A DNA stretch of 64,000 nucleotides. Source: Mobilitalea sibirica (lineage in GTDB: Bacteria > Bacillota > Clostridia > Lachnospirales > Lachnospiraceae). Under the pieces are notes generated by a model. That model saw only the letters and a program-made list of their open reading frames with translations, did not search any database and had not been told where the DNA came from. The position numbers and the translations under genes are program-made. Positions 17,020 to 26,395 of the stretch are shown here, one piece after another. The stretch lies in contig NZ_JAEAGR010000003.1 in NCBI RefSeq assembly GCF_015999265.1, forward strand, positions 124,001 to 188,000, read 5' to 3'. Each line of letters starts with the position of its first letter. The stretch's first letter is position 1.

Positions 17020-18114
17020 ATGGAGATGAAAACTCCGCTTTATGAATGCCATGTTAGGGCTAAGGGTAAGCTGGTTCCCTTTGCCGGGTATTTATTGCCC
17101 GTACAATATGAAACCGGTGTGATAGAAGAACACATGGCAGTTAGGACTGCGGCGGGATTATTCGATGTATCTCATATGGGGGAAGTAACTTTGACGGGAA
17201 ATGATGCGCTTTTCAATGTACAGAGGTTGGTTACGAATGATTGTAGTCAGATGGTAGACGGACAGGTAAAGTATAGCCCGATGTGTAACGAAGAGGGAGG
17301 TATCGTGGATGATCTTCTGATTTATCGAAAAAGCAGAGATTCCTATCTGTTAGTTATTAATGCGGCAAACCGCCATAAGGATGTTGCGTGGATAAAGGAA
17401 CATCTAACCGGTGAAGTTGATTTCGAAGATATTTCTGATCAAGTGGCTCAACTTGCCCTACAGGGACCGATGGCAAAAAGTATATTAGGTAAGATAACCG
17501 AGGAAGCCCAGCTTCCCGTGAAGTATTATAGCTTTGCCGAACACCTTATGATTGCAGGAATTGATTGTCTGGTATCAAGAACCGGTTACACCGGGGAAGA
17601 CGGATATGAACTCTATTGTCATAGTCAGGATGCTGTAAAGTTGTGGAAGGTTGTGATGGAAGCCGGAGAGCAATTAGAAGCAGGTTTAATTCCTTGTGGC
17701 TTGGGAGCCAGAGATACCTTACGACTGGAAGCAGCTATGCCTCTCTATGGTCACGAAATGGATGATACAATCTCACCGTTGGAGACCGGTCTTGGCTTTG
17801 CGGTAAAACTTAATAAGGAAGATTTCATTGGGAAAGCAGCGATTATTGCCAAAGGAAAGCCTACGAAGGTAAGAGTTGGACTTGATATTACAGGCCGTGG
17901 AATTGCCAGAGAAAATTGCCCGGTTTATTACAAGGAGGAGTTAATCGGGAGAACAACTTCCGGTACCCACTGTCCGTATCTTGGTCGACCGGTTGCTATG
18001 GCCTTACTGGATTGTAAGTATAGTGAGGCTTCTACTCAGGTTGAAGTTGAAGTCCGGGGTAGAAGGATATCGGCGCAAATCGTAGATTTACCATTTTATA
18101 AACGAAGCAGATAG
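17020..18114 (+). CDS. gcvT: Glycine cleavage system T protein (aminomethyltransferase)
   Basis: This 364-residue GcvT takes the aminomethyl group from lipoyl-GcvH and passes the carbon to tetrahydrofolate, releasing ammonia. Family features include TPLYECHVRAKGKLVPFAGY near the start, FDVSHMGE, SRTGYTGEDGYE and GLGARDTLRLEA. The ATG at 17020 is favoured because AGGAGG at 17007-17012 lies seven bases upstream; an in-frame codon at 16996 lies upstream of that site. It is the first gene behind the glycine riboswitch. Confidence 0.97.
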   Translation: MEMKTPLYECHVRAKGKLVPFAGYLLPVQYETGVIEEHMAVRTAAGLFDVSHMGEVTLTGNDALFNVQRLVTNDCSQMVDGQVKYSPMCNEEGGIVDDLLIYRKSRDSYLLVINAANRHKDVAWIKEHLTGEVDFEDISDQVAQLALQGPMAKSILGKITEEAQLPVKYYSFAEHLMIAGIDCLVSRTGYTGEDGYELYCHSQDAVKLWKVVMEAGEQLEAGLIPCGLGARDTLRLEAAMPLYGHEMDDTISPLETGLGFAVKLNKEDFIGKAAIIAKGKPTKVRVGLDITGRGIARENCPVYYKEELIGRTTSGTHCPYLGRPVAMALLDCKYSEASTQVEVEVRGRRISAQIVDLPFYKRSR

Positions 18115-18403
18115 ATATTAGTTCATATAGATTAATAGTCGGTAACTGATTTAATAAAAATACATATATAAATTATAAGAATTTACTTCATAATAGTAAC
18201 GATAGATAAGTGAAGATTCATCATTCTCTTAACACAGAAAAATAGGACTAGACATGTTTGTTATATGAATATTTTCTTTATATTAGTAAAACATGGATTT
18301 CTAAGAACGATGCATTTTATCTAATATTAATGATAAAAGTTGCTATAAGAAGCTTTATGACTTCATAACTTCGGATAAAACAAAAATTGATAGGAGGATT
18401 TAT

Positions 18404-18778
18404 ATGTCAAATCAAGGTATGTTATATGCAAAATCTCATGAGTGGGTACAGTTTTTAGATGAAACAACAGTAAGAGTGGGTATCTCGGATTATGCCCAAA
18501 GCGAATTGGGCGATTTGGTATTTATCAATCTACCGGAGGTAGGAGATGAAGTAGTAGCAGGAGAACCCTTTGCCGATGTGGAATCTGTGAAGGCTGTTTC
18601 CAATGTATACAGCCCGGTTACCGGAATCATAAAAGCAATCAATGAGGAGTTGTTAGATCAACCGGAATTAGTTAATTCAGATCCTTTCGAGGCCTGGTTT
18701 ATGGAAGTTGAAGAAATCAGTGATAGGGTGGAGTTAATATCAGAAACAGAATATGATGAAATGATTCATAATAATTAA
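18404..18778 (+). CDS. gcvH: Glycine cleavage system H protein
   Basis: This 124-residue lipoyl carrier shuttles the aminomethyl intermediate between the P, T and L proteins. The lipoylated lysine is K63 in DVESVKAVSNVYSPV. HEWVQF near the N-terminus and the C-terminal NSDPFEAWFMEVE are typical. AGGAGG lies about eight bases before the ATG. A 289-base gap separates it from gcvT; I see no clear terminator there, so it may still be read from the same promoter. Confidence 0.97.
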   Translation: MSNQGMLYAKSHEWVQFLDETTVRVGISDYAQSELGDLVFINLPEVGDEVVAGEPFADVESVKAVSNVYSPVTGIIKAINEELLDQPELVNSDPFEAWFMEVEEISDRVELISETEYDEMIHNN

Positions 18779-18837
18779 TTATTAAGAAAAAGACTTAATT
18801 ATGGGATACAAAATATGAATTGGCAGGAGGAAGGATT

Positions 18838-20169
18838 ATGGGTACCTATATTCCTAATTCAATAAAAGAACAGCAGGAAATGCTTAAGATCATAGGAAAA
18901 CAAAGTATGGAGGAGTTATTTATCCACATACCCAACGAGGTGAAGCTTAACAGACCTTTTTATTTACCGGAGGGGCAATCGGAAATGGAGGTCAGGAGAA
19001 AGATCACTGCTATGGCCGGTAGAAATATAGTATTCACTTCTATCTTCAGGGGTTGCGGAGCGTACAATCATTACATACCGGCTATCGTGAAGCAAGTAAC
19101 TTCTAAGGAAGAGTTTGTAACAGCATATACACCCTATCAGGCTGAAATCAGTCAGGGGATTTTACAATCGATCTTTGAATATCAGACTATGATTTGTGAG
19201 CTTACAGGAATGGATGTATCCAATGCTTCCGTTTATGACGGAGCTACCGCTGCGGCTGAGGCTGTTATTATGTGTAAGGAAAGAAAAAGAAGGAAGGCTG
19301 TAATCTCGCAGACAGTAAATCCTGAGACAATAGAAACGATCCGAACCTATTGTCAAGGAACGGGGCTAGAGGTAGTGATTGCTCCTGCTAAGGATGGAAG
19401 AACAGATATAGAACAACTTAATAGCTTGGTGGATGAAGATACAGCCTGTGTACTAATTCAACAGCCCAATTATTTTGGACAATTAGAGGAGACAGAACTC
19501 ATCGGCAGTATGGTAAAAAATAGGGGTGTAAAATACATTGCCAGCTGTAATCCGATATCTTTAGGGGTATTGAAAACACCGGCTGAATATGGAGCAGATA
19601 TTGCTGTAGGAGAGGGACAGCCCTTAGGAATACCCTTATCCTTTGGGGGTCCTTACCTTGGCTTTATGGCTGCAACTAAGGAGCTGATGCGAAAATTACC
19701 GGGACGGATTGTCGGTGAGACAAAGGACGCAAAAGGAGAAAGGGCATTTGTCCTAACCCTTCAAGCCAGAGAACAGCATATTCGCAGAGAAAAAGCCTCC
19801 AGTAACATCTGTTCTAATCAGGCTTTATGTGCCATGACGGCTGCGGTATATCTCAGTACAATGGGTAAGAAAGGCCTTGAACAGGCGGCTGTTTTATCCA
19901 TGTCCAAGGCGCACTATCTGGCAAATCGCTTGGAGGAATTAGAGGGCTATCGGTTGGTTTATTCAGGTGAATATTTTAATGAATTTGTGACTACCTGCAA
20001 GGGAAATGTGGATAACATACTTTTAGCACTGAAAGAACGGGGATATCTTGGGGGATATCCTCTGAAAGGTCAGTATGAGGGACAGCTTCTTTGGTGTGCA
20101 ACCGAGGTAAATACCAAGGAAGAAATAGACTCCTTGATTACTATATTAAAGGAGGTAGAAAGTCTATGA
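18838..20169 (+). CDS. gcvPA: Glycine dehydrogenase (decarboxylating) subunit 1
   Basis: This 443-residue protein is the N-terminal half of the P protein, which in Gram-positive bacteria is split in two. It pairs with GcvPB to decarboxylate glycine and load the aminomethyl group on GcvH. It carries the family start YIPNSIKEQQEML and the GQPLGIPLSFGGPYLGF segment. The ATG at 18838 is chosen because AGGAGGAAGG lies directly upstream; an in-frame TTG 18 bases earlier precedes that site. It overlaps gcvPB by four bases. Confidence 0.96.
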   Translation: MGTYIPNSIKEQQEMLKIIGKQSMEELFIHIPNEVKLNRPFYLPEGQSEMEVRRKITAMAGRNIVFTSIFRGCGAYNHYIPAIVKQVTSKEEFVTAYTPYQAEISQGILQSIFEYQTMICELTGMDVSNASVYDGATAAAEAVIMCKERKRRKAVISQTVNPETIETIRTYCQGTGLEVVIAPAKDGRTDIEQLNSLVDEDTACVLIQQPNYFGQLEETELIGSMVKNRGVKYIASCNPISLGVLKTPAEYGADIAVGEGQPLGIPLSFGGPYLGFMAATKELMRKLPGRIVGETKDAKGERAFVLTLQAREQHIRREKASSNICSNQALCAMTAAVYLSTMGKKGLEQAAVLSMSKAHYLANRLEELEGYRLVYSGEYFNEFVTTCKGNVDNILLALKERGYLGGYPLKGQYEGQLLWCATEVNTKEEIDSLITILKEVESL

Positions 20170-21605
20170 AATTGATTTTTGAGAAGGGTATGGAAGGAAG
20201 AGGCTGTGAAGTGCTTTCCCCTTGTGATGTACCGGTAATCGAAATCAAGGAAGATTTAAAGCGCAAAAAGGAACTTCATCTGCCTCAGGTTTCAGAGACT
20301 GAGATTAGCAGGCATTATACACAACTTATGAAGCGGACCTTCGGGATTAATAACGGTTTTTATCCCTTAGGCTCCTGTACTATGAAATATAATCCAAAGA
20401 TTAATGAAGAAATGGCGAAGCTACCTGGTTTTACTGATATTCATCCTCTTCAACCGGAGGAAACCATACAGGGGTGTCTGGAGGTTATGAAGCTGGCAGA
20501 GGATTATCTTTGTGAAATTACGGGGATGGATAAGATGAACTTCCAACCGGCAGCAGGTGCCCACGGAGAGTTTGCTGGTCTAAAATTAATCTGGGCATAT
20601 CATCAGGACAGACAGGATACAAAGAGGGATAAAATCATTGTACCGGATTCGGCCCATGGTACAAACCCGGCCAGCGCAGCAATGGCAGGCTTTTCTGTCA
20701 TTAATGTCCCTTCCACAAAGGATGGACTGATCGATATACGGGAACTGGAAAAAGTAGTCGGTGACGATACGGCAGGTTTCATGCTGACGAATCCCAATAC
20801 TTTGGGATTGTTTGAAGAAAATATACTAAAGATTACTAGCATTATCCATGAAGCCGGAGGATTAAACTATTATGACGGTGCCAATCTAAATGCAATTATG
20901 GGTATCACCAGACCGGGAGATATGGGTTTTGATGTGGTGCATTTAAATCTTCATAAGACTTTTTCCACACCCCATGGAGGCGGAGGTCCCGGAAGCGGAC
21001 CGGTTGGATGTAAAAAACTTCTTGCTAAATATCTTCCCTCCCCCGATGTGATCTGTGAAAATGGTAACTATGCCTTCAACTGGGATAGGGAAGGCAACAT
21101 CGGTAGGGTGAAAGCCTTTTACGGTAATTTTCTTGTGGTTGTTAAAGCTCTGACTTATATGCTTACGCTAGGAGGGGACGGCCTTAAGGCAGCTTCTGAA
21201 AATGCAGTATTAAATGCGAACTACATGATGCATAAGCTGAAAGATACCTTCCATATTCCCTTTTCTGATAACTGCATGCACGAGTTTGTAATATCAACAG
21301 AGGGGATTAAGAAGGAAAAAGGAGTGTCAGCCCTGGACTTTGCTAAGACCCTGCTGGATTATGGTATGCATCCGCCAACCATGTATTTTCCTTTAATCGT
21401 TCACGAAGCCTTAATGGTGGAGCCAACGGAGACCGAGAGTAGAGAGACCTTGGATGAGGCGATTGCAGTATATCGCGAGATCTATGAAACAGCATTAAAT
21501 AATCCCGAGACATTACAGGTAAGACCTACTAATACCCCCGTTGGCAGACCAGACGAAGTAACCGCCGCCAGAAATCCCGTGCTCAGATATGAATTTATAA
21601 AGTAG
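20166..21605 (+). CDS. gcvPB: Glycine dehydrogenase (decarboxylating) subunit 2
   Basis: This 479-residue PLP-dependent catalytic half of the P protein has its PLP lysine at K264 in NLHKTFSTPHGGGGPG. NGFYPLGSCTMKYNPK and AHGTNPASAAMAG are strong family markers. The start ATG at 20166 overlaps the gcvPA stop (ATGA) and has AAGGAGG in the end of gcvPA, so the two subunits are translationally coupled. Confidence 0.97.
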   Translation: MKLIFEKGMEGRGCEVLSPCDVPVIEIKEDLKRKKELHLPQVSETEISRHYTQLMKRTFGINNGFYPLGSCTMKYNPKINEEMAKLPGFTDIHPLQPEETIQGCLEVMKLAEDYLCEITGMDKMNFQPAAGAHGEFAGLKLIWAYHQDRQDTKRDKIIVPDSAHGTNPASAAMAGFSVINVPSTKDGLIDIRELEKVVGDDTAGFMLTNPNTLGLFEENILKITSIIHEAGGLNYYDGANLNAIMGITRPGDMGFDVVHLNLHKTFSTPHGGGGPGSGPVGCKKLLAKYLPSPDVICENGNYAFNWDREGNIGRVKAFYGNFLVVVKALTYMLTLGGDGLKAASENAVLNANYMMHKLKDTFHIPFSDNCMHEFVISTEGIKKEKGVSALDFAKTLLDYGMHPPTMYFPLIVHEALMVEPTETESRETLDEAIAVYREIYETALNNPETLQVRPTNTPVGRPDEVTAARNPVLRYEFIK

Positions 21606-21759
21606 AGTGTGTAGTAGTCTTATTTCTAAAATACAAAAAGGTTATCCTGTACAAATTTTGGTATAATAAATAAGATTGTCTGCGAAAGCAACCGGTTATT
21701 ATTGGCATACAAGTACGCTGAGCATAAATAAAATAGAAAAAGAACAGGAGAAATGAATT

Positions 21760-22755
21760 TTGATAAATCAAATTCAGTATATCATTACAACTCAGACAAA
21801 TCCTTATGAGAATCTTGCATTGGAGGAGTATTTGCTAGAGAAGGTTGGAGATAACGAAGTTATTCTGTACCTTTGGCAGAACGAGAAAACCGTTGTAATC
21901 GGTAAAAATCAAAATCCATGGAAGGAATGCAGGATAAAAGAGCTTACCACGGATGGCGGTAGGTTGGTCCGTCGATTATCCGGAGGTGGAGCTGTTTTCC
22001 ATGATATGGGAAATCTTAATTTTACCTTTCTTGCAACGAAAGAAAATTATGATGTAGATAGACAGATGGAGGTTATCTTAAAGGCAGTGAATAACTTGGG
22101 AATACCTGCTATCAAGACCGGAAGAAATGATATTACGGTTGAAGACAGAAAGTTTTCCGGTAATGCCTTTTATTCGGACGGTAATCAATGCTATCATCAT
22201 GGAACCTTATTGGTGGAGGTTGATATGAGTAAGCTATCCACATACCTTAATGTATCCAGGGATAAACTGGTCTCCAAGGGTGTGGCTTCGGTGAAATCAA
22301 GGGTTGTGAATCTAAAGGAATATCATAGCAACCTGGATATTGACAGGATGAAGAAGGAATTAATCCAAGCCTTTGGACAAGTATATGGGTTAGTACCTAA
22401 TAAGATGGAATTAAGCCAGATGAATCCCATCGAGATAGAACATAAAAAAGAGAGGTTTGCCTCTTGGGAATGGAATTTCGGCAAGAAACAGGAGTTTAAC
22501 TATTCTTTTGGAAAGCGATTTACCTGGGGTGATATCGATATCAAGTTGCAGATAGAATCGGGTGTAATTAAAGAATGTGTGGCCTATTCGGATGCTCTGG
22601 AAACCAGTTTTTTCGAGCAATTACCGATATTCCTATTAGGATGTACCTTTCACACGGATGAAATGATACGGTCACTGAAACAGATGCAACTTTCTGATGA
22701 TACGATAATGATACAAGAAGATATCATTTCTTTGATCAGGGAGGAAAGACTTTAA
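21760..22755 (+). CDS. lplA: Lipoate-protein ligase A
   Basis: This 331-residue ligase activates lipoate with ATP and attaches it to lipoyl-domain lysines; here the obvious target is GcvH. The RRLSGGGAVFHDMGNLNFTF core and the TGRNDITVEDRKFSGNA loop are diagnostic, and a C-terminal accessory domain is present. The start is a TTG at 21760 with CAGGAG at 21745-21750; the nearby ATG at 21753 is out of frame. A -10-like TATAAT at 21662-21667 hints at an additional promoter. It is followed by lpd after 17 bases. Confidence 0.95.
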   Translation: MINQIQYIITTQTNPYENLALEEYLLEKVGDNEVILYLWQNEKTVVIGKNQNPWKECRIKELTTDGGRLVRRLSGGGAVFHDMGNLNFTFLATKENYDVDRQMEVILKAVNNLGIPAIKTGRNDITVEDRKFSGNAFYSDGNQCYHHGTLLVEVDMSKLSTYLNVSRDKLVSKGVASVKSRVVNLKEYHSNLDIDRMKKELIQAFGQVYGLVPNKMELSQMNPIEIEHKKERFASWEWNFGKKQEFNYSFGKRFTWGDIDIKLQIESGVIKECVAYSDALETSFFEQLPIFLLGCTFHTDEMIRSLKQMQLSDDTIMIQEDIISLIREERL

Positions 22756-22772
22756 TAAGCGGAGGAAAGCAA

Positions 22773-24179
22773 ATGGATCAGTATAATTTAATTGTAATTG
22801 GATCCGGACCCGGAGGATATGTAGCAGCTATAAAGGCTGCAAAGCTGGGGATGAAGACGGCTTTAATTGAGAGCGGACTAATCGGAGGTACCTGCCTGAA
22901 CAGAGGTTGTATACCTACCAAGACATTGATGCATAGCTCTCATCTATTCTACGAAGCCTCAGCCTTGCAAGATGTCGGAATTACTTATACAGGGTTGAGT
23001 ATTGACTATACCAGGATGCAGATGAGAAAGGACGAAGTGGTGGATAAAATCCGTAACGGAATTACCGGACTTTTAAAAGCCAATGGAGTTACGATTTATC
23101 AAGGGACAGCAGTAATAAAGCGAGAGCGCAGGGTTTTAGTTAAAGCGCCGGAGGAAGAACGGACATTAAAAGCAGACCATATCTTAATTGCTACAGGATC
23201 GAGACCCATAATCCCGAAGATCGAAGGCGTTCATCTTGAAAATGTTGTAACCAGTGATAACCTTCTCTCTTCTGATGGAAAACTTTATCAGAAACTACTG
23301 ATTATCGGCGGAGGGGTTATCGGGGTTGAATTCGCTACCCTTTACCGGGAGTTGGGTTGTGAAGTAACAATCATAGAAGCCATGGAACGCATCCTTCCCA
23401 ATATGGATAAGGAGATTTCCAGGAGTATTGCTATGGGCCTTAAGAAAATGGGTGTTAATATCCATACCGGGACTAAGGTATTGGGAATCACAAAAACAGA
23501 ACATAATGAGCTCTGCTGTGAATATGAAGAAAAGGAAGTAAAAAAACAATTATCGGCGAAGGGAATATTATTATCCGTAGGACGAAGAGCCAATACAGAC
23601 GGGTTGTTTGATCCGGAGATAAACATAGAATTTGAGGGGCCGTCTTTGAGAGTAAATACTGATTTTGAGACAAGCTATCCCGGAGTGTATGCCATAGGTG
23701 ATGTAATCAAAGGAATGCAGTTGGCCCATGTGGCTTCTGCTCAGGGAATAATAGTGGTTGAGACGATGTGCGGTAAAAAGCCATCCCTTAATTTATCAGC
23801 GATACCCTCCTGTATCTACACGTCACCGGAGGTGGCTGTTGTCGGAATGAATGAGGAAGAAGCTGTTTCGCAGGGTTATAGGATTAAGATTGGAAAATAC
23901 CCCATGCTCGGTAACAGTAAAACGATATTATCTAGCGGAGAGCGGGGTTTTATAAAGGTAATATGTGAAGAAGAAACAGGTCAGATTCTGGGAGCTCAGC
24001 TTTTGTGTGATCGGGCAACCGATATGATTGGTGAGTTTACTACAGCTATTGCGAATGGTTTAAACTACCATGATCTGGCTTCAGTCGTTCGTCCCCATCC
24101 CACCTATAACGAAGCTGTATCAGAGACGGTGGAGGACGTGGAGGGTATGGCTATCCACCTGTTACCAAGACAAAGATAA
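22773..24179 (+). CDS. lpdA: Dihydrolipoamide dehydrogenase (glycine cleavage L protein)
   Basis: This 468-residue flavoenzyme reoxidises dihydrolipoyl-GcvH with NAD. It has the FAD-binding GSGPGG (10-15), the redox pair C41 and C46 in GGTCLNRGCIPTK, the NAD-binding GGGVIGVEFA and the C-terminal His-Glu region RPHPTYNEAVSE. The ribosome site GGAGG lies about 8 bases before the ATG. With gcvT, H, PA, PB and lplA it completes the glycine-cleavage set; no 2-oxoacid dehydrogenase genes are nearby. Confidence 0.96.
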   Translation: MDQYNLIVIGSGPGGYVAAIKAAKLGMKTALIESGLIGGTCLNRGCIPTKTLMHSSHLFYEASALQDVGITYTGLSIDYTRMQMRKDEVVDKIRNGITGLLKANGVTIYQGTAVIKRERRVLVKAPEEERTLKADHILIATGSRPIIPKIEGVHLENVVTSDNLLSSDGKLYQKLLIIGGGVIGVEFATLYRELGCEVTIIEAMERILPNMDKEISRSIAMGLKKMGVNIHTGTKVLGITKTEHNELCCEYEEKEVKKQLSAKGILLSVGRRANTDGLFDPEINIEFEGPSLRVNTDFETSYPGVYAIGDVIKGMQLAHVASAQGIIVVETMCGKKPSLNLSAIPSCIYTSPEVAVVGMNEEEAVSQGYRIKIGKYPMLGNSKTILSSGERGFIKVICEEETGQILGAQLLCDRATDMIGEFTTAIANGLNYHDLASVVRPHPTYNEAVSETVEDVEGMAIHLLPRQR

Positions 24180-24214
24180 TGATTATAAGCCTAATAAATA
24201 ACAGGAAATATGAT

Positions 24215-24256
24215 AAGGGGTTGTTGCAAAAACGATCTATTTTGCAACAACCCCTA
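24215..24256. repeat. Perfect 16-bp hairpin between convergent genes
   Basis: AGGGGTTGTTGCAAAA (24216-24231) pairs perfectly with 24240-24255. Neither side has a T run after the stem, so it is not a classical terminator, although it may end transcription of both lpd and the response regulator. Its arm resembles that of the hairpin at 55118-55195 (AGGGG then C or T, then TGTTGCA). Confidence 0.75.
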
Positions 24257-24311
24257 AGATTATATACCTGCTTATTCATTATAAAACATCTTTATTTAAG
24301 ACTTCTAAAAA

Positions 24312-24938
24312 CTATTTCATATTTTTATAATAGAAGATTGCTATCTGTGTACGGTCTCTTAAGTTTAGCTTCTCGAGTATCGTACTGATGTTATTGCGTA
24401 CGGTACCTTCACTAAGATACATTAGTTCTGAGATCTCCTTATTGGATAGCCCATCGGCTATTTTCGTAATAATCTCATATTCTTTTTCAGTAATCCCATA
24501 TTGATCAAGGCTTTTTGTATCGTTTGCTTTCCCAATAAGATCAGGAAGTTTTGTGATTATTTCATCTCCGTATACATTTTGCCCGGCATAAACAGCTTTT
24601 AAGGCAGGCAGAATAGACTCATAATTCTGCTTTAACATATAGCCTTTGGCACCGATATGTAAAGCTTTTATGATGTATTCGTCATCTAAGAATGTGGTAA
24701 GATATAGGATACGGGCTTCAGGGAATTCTGAAATAATCTTATCCCCCGCCTCTAAACCGCTCATAATTTCCATACGTATATCCATTAAAAGGACGTCAGG
24801 TTTAAGTTTTCGGTACAATTCAATACCGTCTCTGCCGTGATACCCGGTACCCACTACTTGAATATCAGGATCCGCAGACAGGATGATCTGTAAGGAAGAG
24901 CAGACTAGTTTATCATCATCAATTAGTAATACCTTCAT
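24312..24938 (-). CDS. Response regulator, NarL/LuxR family
   Basis: This 208-residue regulator has a receiver domain with the phospho-acceptor D53 (DVLLMDIRM) and acidic pocket near D7-D9. A LuxR-type helix-turn-helix follows (EKEYEIITKIADGLSNKEIS, then LSEGTVRNNIS). Its start overlaps the end of the histidine kinase gene by four bases, so they are a pair. Its targets are unknown; the ABC exporter at 27.7 kb is a natural candidate because NarL-type pairs often control neighbouring exporters. Confidence 0.93.
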   Translation of the reverse strand: MKVLLIDDDKLVCSSLQIILSADPDIQVVGTGYHGRDGIELYRKLKPDVLLMDIRMEIMSGLEAGDKIISEFPEARILYLTTFLDDEYIIKALHIGAKGYMLKQNYESILPALKAVYAGQNVYGDEIITKLPDLIGKANDTKSLDQYGITEKEYEIITKIADGLSNKEISELMYLSEGTVRNNISTILEKLNLRDRTQIAIFYYKNMK

Positions 24939-26053
24939 TTAATATTCCTCCGATCCTTATCTTTCGGTATCATTATAAATAATTTAAAGCCCTTATCCAG
25001 GGAGATATTTGTGTTTCCTTCAAAGCCTTTTACCCGCTCGTATATATTACGCAGTCCCATACCTTCTCCAAAATCATGATGCTCTTGTGTTTTTAAGAGT
25101 TTTGCTTTGTCAGATTCATCTATAGTGCCGTTATCCTCAACAATCAACTGATACATAGCCGGATGCTCTCTCAAAAGAAGGGTTACCTTGGTTGCATTGG
25201 AATGTTTTATGATGTTCGCCAGGGCCTCCTTTATTATGGTAATGAAACCATATTTGACAGATAGGGGGGGAGGATTCTTAATATCATACAGATGGCTAAT
25301 CTCACAAAAGGTAAAATCCTTAACCAGTTTTTCAATCTGTGTATACAGATCAATCGATTCATCATACATTTTATGAATGCTGTTTCGAATTTCATCCATG
25401 CCCCCGGATAGAGATTCTTTTAAAGCTCCAAGCCCTTCTTTGGTTGTATCCTCCTTTGAGATTGTTATCAGGGCGCCCACCTGTAATAGAGCACGGGATA
25501 ATATATGACCGATATTATCATGGATTTCTTTCGATATACGATTGCGTTCATTTAAGGTTGCGAGGTTAATTTCATAATGTTGATTTTTCAATAAGCTGCG
25601 GTTCTTCTCCTCTAACAGTTGAGAAAGAGAGGAGGAACTGTCACGCAGTTCATTATATTCATTGGTAAGAGAATTTAGCTTATTGGTTTTTTGCTTAAGG
25701 ACAAAGGATAATAACAGAAATACAATACTGTAAATGATAATTGTCAGTGAATAGTGTTCCTGGTTCGATATAAATAACAAAAGCAGCAGCAGAACATTAA
25801 ATTGATATTTCGTAAAATGGGTATCATATAGCAAAACCGGTAAGAAGATGATATAACCGGGTAGAAATAGGCTGAGAGCACTATAGAAAATAGTTCCGTA
25901 TAAGCGGATTCGGTCATCATCATAATAATAGGATAAACAGCTGAGTAACACTACTAAAATTACCGGTATGACTGCGAAGCTGACATCCATATGAAAAAGA
26001 TATAAGGTTAGACAGCAGATTAATAATAACAATTTATCTATAATTTCGTACAT
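24935..26053 (-). CDS. Sensor histidine kinase, HisKA_3 type
   Basis: This 372-residue kinase has an N-terminal membrane region of about five or six segments (1-125) and almost no extracellular loops, so it probably senses membrane state or a hydrophobic ligand. The phospho-acceptor motif is ERNRISKEIHDNIGHILSR, and the ATPase domain ends with GEGMGLRNIYERVKGFEG. This is the kinase class that pairs with NarL regulators. No clear ribosome site stands out before the ATG at 26053 apart from a short AGGAG (complement of 26060-26064). Confidence 0.92.
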   Translation of the reverse strand: MYEIIDKLLLLICCLTLYLFHMDVSFAVIPVILVVLLSCLSYYYDDDRIRLYGTIFYSALSLFLPGYIIFLPVLLYDTHFTKYQFNVLLLLLLFISNQEHYSLTIIIYSIVFLLLSFVLKQKTNKLNSLTNEYNELRDSSSSLSQLLEEKNRSLLKNQHYEINLATLNERNRISKEIHDNIGHILSRALLQVGALITISKEDTTKEGLGALKESLSGGMDEIRNSIHKMYDESIDLYTQIEKLVKDFTFCEISHLYDIKNPPPLSVKYGFITIIKEALANIIKHSNATKVTLLLREHPAMYQLIVEDNGTIDESDKAKLLKTQEHHDFGEGMGLRNIYERVKGFEGNTNISLDKGFKLFIMIPKDKDRRNIK

Positions 26054-26341
26054 GAAATGCTCCTATTTCATTGCTTTTTCCTGTAAGTAGTGACAATTTT
26101 AGTATTGCATGTTGTCCATATTATGTCAATAAAATTCTTGGCATTAAAATTATCCGTTAGGTGATTGAAACCATGGAAAATGGATGTTATAATAATTTCT
26201 ATGTCTAGAAGAAACACGATTAAATTTATATATATGAAACAAAACATAGGGAGTATGTTATATAAGTGAATAGCAAGTCAATGCAATTATTTCTATAGTG
26301 AGATATTTATTATATAAAATGATAAAGATTTAAGAAGACAA

Positions 26342-26372
26342 TATAATTAAAACCTATGACAAACATAGGTTT
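26342..26372 (+). promoter_or_regulatory. -10 box and inverted repeat before the isochorismatase-like gene
   Basis: A perfect TATAAT (26342-26347) is followed three bases later by a 9-bp inverted repeat, AAACCTATG (26350-26358) with CATAGGTTT (26364-26372). The repeat lies over the expected transcription start, as an operator would. No good -35 is seen, which would fit an activator-dependent promoter. Confidence 0.4.
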
Positions 26373-26395
26373 CATAACAGAAAGGAAGAAAACAC

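Noticed and set aside
24179-24388. Frame of 69 codons after lpd
   Set aside because: It covers the 16-bp hairpin and the antisense end of the response regulator; no independent support.
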